64,000 bases of DNA from contig NZ_CP128846.1 in assembly GCF_030388665.1 (NCBI RefSeq), positions 5,344,501 through 5,408,500 on the forward strand, written 5' to 3'. Of this stretch, positions 61,902-64,000 are shown one piece after another. The notes beneath the pieces were generated by a model. The model saw only the letters and a program-made list of their open reading frames with translations, was not told the origin of the DNA and did not search any database. Position 1 is the stretch's first letter, and every line of letters starts with the position of its first letter. Source of the stretch: Streptomyces flavofungini. Lineage in GTDB: Bacteria > Actinomycetota > Actinomycetes > Streptomycetales > Streptomycetaceae. Both the position numbers and the translations under genes were made by a program.

Positions 61902-64000
61902 GTGTCACACGGCGTGCCGGAAGAGACGGAGATGAGCGAGTGGTCGGGAAACCTGCCGTCGGAGACTCCCAGTTTCGTCGGACGGAAGGACGAACTCGCC
62001 CGGCTCGACGCCATGCTGCGTCCGGATGACGGGCCGGCCGACGGCGGCGGGGGACGGAGGGACCGGAACGGCCGGAGCCGCCTTGTGACGCTCCTGGGAC
62101 CCGGTGGGATCGGCAAGACACGCCTCGCGGTGGAGGCCGCGCGCCGGATGCGGTCCGCCTACCCGGACGGTGTGTGGCTGGTGGAGCTCTCCTGCCTGTA
62201 CGACAGCGGTCTGACCGGCCCCAGCACGCTGGGGCTTGTGACGATGGAGGCGCTGCGGGTGGCCGACCAGACGACGCGTCCGGCAACGGAGGCGCTGGCC
62301 GCGTGGATCGCCGACAAGCAACTGCTGCTGGTACTGGACTCCTGCGAGCACCTGCTGGAGGACTGCGCGGCCTTCATCGACGAATTGCGGTCGGCTCCGC
62401 ACGTGCACATCCTGGCCACCAGCCGCCGACGGCTCGGGCTGCCGGGGGAGCGGTGTCTGGAAGTCGAGCCGCTGCCGGTGGACGAGTCGGGCACCGCGGC
62501 TCGGGAGGACGCGGTGACCCTGTTCGCGGAGCGGGCGACCGCCGTGCGCTCCGGCTTCGTGCTCGACGAGGCCACCCGGCCGGTCGTGGTCTCCGTCTGC
62601 CGGTACCTGGACGGCATCCCGCTGGCCGTCGAACTGGCCGCGGCCCGGCTGTCCACCCTGTCGCTCACCGAGCTCGACGACCACCTCGGGACGCGGACGG
62701 ACCACCGACTGGCCCTGCTGGCCTCGGACGACGGCACCGAGGACCCGTCGCGCCACCAGGCCCTGCGCACCACCATCGGCTGGAGCCACGAGCTGTGCGC
62801 TCCGCTGGAGCGGCTGCTGTGGGCCCGGCTCGCGGTGTTCACCGGCGGCTTCGACGCCGAGGCCGCCCAGGAAGTGTGTTCCGGGGGACCGCTGGCGGCC
62901 GGACAGGTGCCCGTCCTCCTTGACGAGCTCGCCGCCCAGTCCATCGTGCAGCGCGACCAGCGCACCGGCACCGCCCGCTTCCGGATGCTCGACACGGTGC
63001 GCGAGTACGGCGCGGACTGGCTGGGGGAGTTGGGAGAGGAGGACGCCGTACGGCTGCGCCACCGCGAGTACTACCGACGGCTGGCCCGCGACGGCTGCGC
63101 CGAGTGGAACACCGGCCGCCAGGTGCAGTGGAGCGCGCGCGTGCTGACCGACCACGCCAACCTGCGCGCCGCGGTGGACTGGTCCCTCGACCGGCCCGAT
63201 CGGCGGGCCGCCCTGGAGATCGCGGGCACCGCGGGCTTCCTGTGGCGGCACTGCGGCCATGTGCGCGACGCGAACCACTGCCTCGACCGGGCGCTCGCCG
63301 CCGATCCGCCGCCAGGGCCCGATCTCCTCCGGGCCCTGTGGACACGTGGCGCCGGAGCGATCATGCAGGGCGACGTGGACACCGCCGCTGAATACGGGCG
63401 CCGGTTCACCGCCGTGGCACGGCAGCAGGCGGACCCGGCCGCCCTCTCCGTCACCGCCTACCTCACGGGCAGCCAGCTCGCCCTGCGCGGCCGGTCGGCC
63501 GAGGCGGTCGGCCTCATGTCCGTTGCCCCCCGCCTCCCCGTCCGGGACGACTGGCTCGGTTCGGCACAGATCCAGACGATCGGCGCCCTCGCGTACGCGC
63601 ACCTGATGAGCGGCGATCACGAAGCGGCCCGCGCGGTGTCCGAAGAGGTCCGCGCCGAGTGCGCCCGGCGCGGCGAGCACTGGACGCGCTCGACCTCCGA
63701 CGTGATCGTGGCGAAGCTGGACCTCGCCCACGGTGACACCGCCTCGGGGGCCCGCAACGCCACCCGGGCCGTCGCCGCACACCGGCTGCTGCACAACGTC
63801 AGCATCCTCGCGGCCACGGCCATCGAAACCCTGGCATCCGCCACCGTCGCCGCGGGCGAAGCCCACCGGGCGGCCGAACTGCTCGGCATCGCCCAGCGCC
63901 TGTGGGACCGCGCCGGCGGCCGCGCCCAACTGAACTCCCCGGACTTGATCGCCGCCCGCCAAGCCTGTGAACGCGCCATCCGCGACAGGACCGGCGACCC
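61902..64000 (+). CDS. NB-ARC STAND regulator (partial)
   Basis: 699 residues visible; the frame runs off the right edge. FVGRKDELARLDAML opens an NB-ARC ATPase with P-loop GPGGIGKTR at 66-74, Walker B LLLVLDSCEHL, then a winged helix (RFRMLDTVREYGADWLGELG) and TPR-like helices (AAVDWSLDRPDRRAALEIAG to the end). This matches the ATPase half of AfsR/LuxR-type regulators without an N-terminal SARP domain; a LuxR-type DNA-binding domain may lie beyond the edge. GGGAGGG before the GTG at 61902 sets the start. Confidence 0.9.
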   Translation, partial: MSHGVPEETEMSEWSGNLPSETPSFVGRKDELARLDAMLRPDDGPADGGGGRRDRNGRSRLVTLLGPGGIGKTRLAVEAARRMRSAYPDGVWLVELSCLYDSGLTGPSTLGLVTMEALRVADQTTRPATEALAAWIADKQLLLVLDSCEHLLEDCAAFIDELRSAPHVHILATSRRRLGLPGERCLEVEPLPVDESGTAAREDAVTLFAERATAVRSGFVLDEATRPVVVSVCRYLDGIPLAVELAAARLSTLSLTELDDHLGTRTDHRLALLASDDGTEDPSRHQALRTTIGWSHELCAPLERLLWARLAVFTGGFDAEAAQEVCSGGPLAAGQVPVLLDELAAQSIVQRDQRTGTARFRMLDTVREYGADWLGELGEEDAVRLRHREYYRRLARDGCAEWNTGRQVQWSARVLTDHANLRAAVDWSLDRPDRRAALEIAGTAGFLWRHCGHVRDANHCLDRALAADPPPGPDLLRALWTRGAGAIMQGDVDTAAEYGRRFTAVARQQADPAALSVTAYLTGSQLALRGRSAEAVGLMSVAPRLPVRDDWLGSAQIQTIGALAYAHLMSGDHEAARAVSEEVRAECARRGEHWTRSTSDVIVAKLDLAHGDTASGARNATRAVAAHRLLHNVSILAATAIETLASATVAAGEAHRAAELLGIAQRLWDRAGGRAQLNSPDLIAARQACERAIRDRTGD

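Overview
The window is very GC-rich actinobacterial chromosome and almost certainly comes from a Streptomyces. Pointers are an AfsR-like regulator, a bifunctional FbiC for coenzyme F420, F420-type luciferase-fold oxidoreductases, an XRE/DUF397 regulator pair, GAF-ANTAR and SpoIIE-type phosphatase regulators, a GPP34 protein, and frequent GTG/TTG starts. No rRNA, convincing tRNA, CRISPR array, prophage or replication origin was seen.

Left part (1-17.8 kb): a partial AfsR-like STAND regulator is followed by a tight forward catabolic cluster: amidohydrolase, F420-type oxidoreductase, SDR, second luciferase-like oxidoreductase, N-acyl-D-amino-acid deacylase-type amidohydrolase and aldehyde dehydrogenase. 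Next come an F420/NADPH-reductase-like protein, an MFS transporter with a damaged 5' end, an exported PHP-type metallohydrolase and fbiC. Three near-identical 15-bp palindromes lie at the control points of the catabolic cluster. A fourth lies between a divergent SDR gene and an unknown gene at 33-34.7 kb, so the two loci look like one regulon whose TetR-like controller is not in the window.

Middle (17.8-37.2 kb): a VOC dioxygenase behind AT-rich promoter motifs, an IS5-type transposase remnant, a serine hydrolase, a quinone oxidoreductase, a polysaccharide deacetylase, a GNAT enzyme, and a TetR gene with a textbook autoregulatory promoter plus its DUF6069-like partner. A structured RNA follows, then a STAND-TPR protein. 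A decayed patch holds a MmyB-like fragment and a deleted VOC gene. Beyond it are an ADP-ribosylglycohydrolase homologue lacking its metal-binding residues, a sodium/solute symporter, the operator-linked SDR pair, the XRE/DUF397 pair and a GPP34 protein.

Right part (37.2-64 kb): cell-wall genes (a D,D-carboxypeptidase with a long acidic tail, and a class A PBP with altered transpeptidase motifs), a GT-C-like membrane protein, MerR regulators and a CelD/BcsL-like acetyltransferase. Two GAF-ANTAR proteins follow, then a MerR-controlled DsbA/deaminase/paired-SMR operon, a second serine hydrolase beside an ISL3 remnant, a two-component system, two SpoIIE-type phosphatases, a secreted delta-60-repeat protein and a partial STAND regulator running off the right edge.

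Two genes (near 23.96 and 42.52 kb) seem broken by a one-base loss in a C run, so assembly error should be excluded before calling them pseudogenes. Starts were chosen from visible ribosome sites or leaderless -10 boxes; family names come from motif recognition, not database search.
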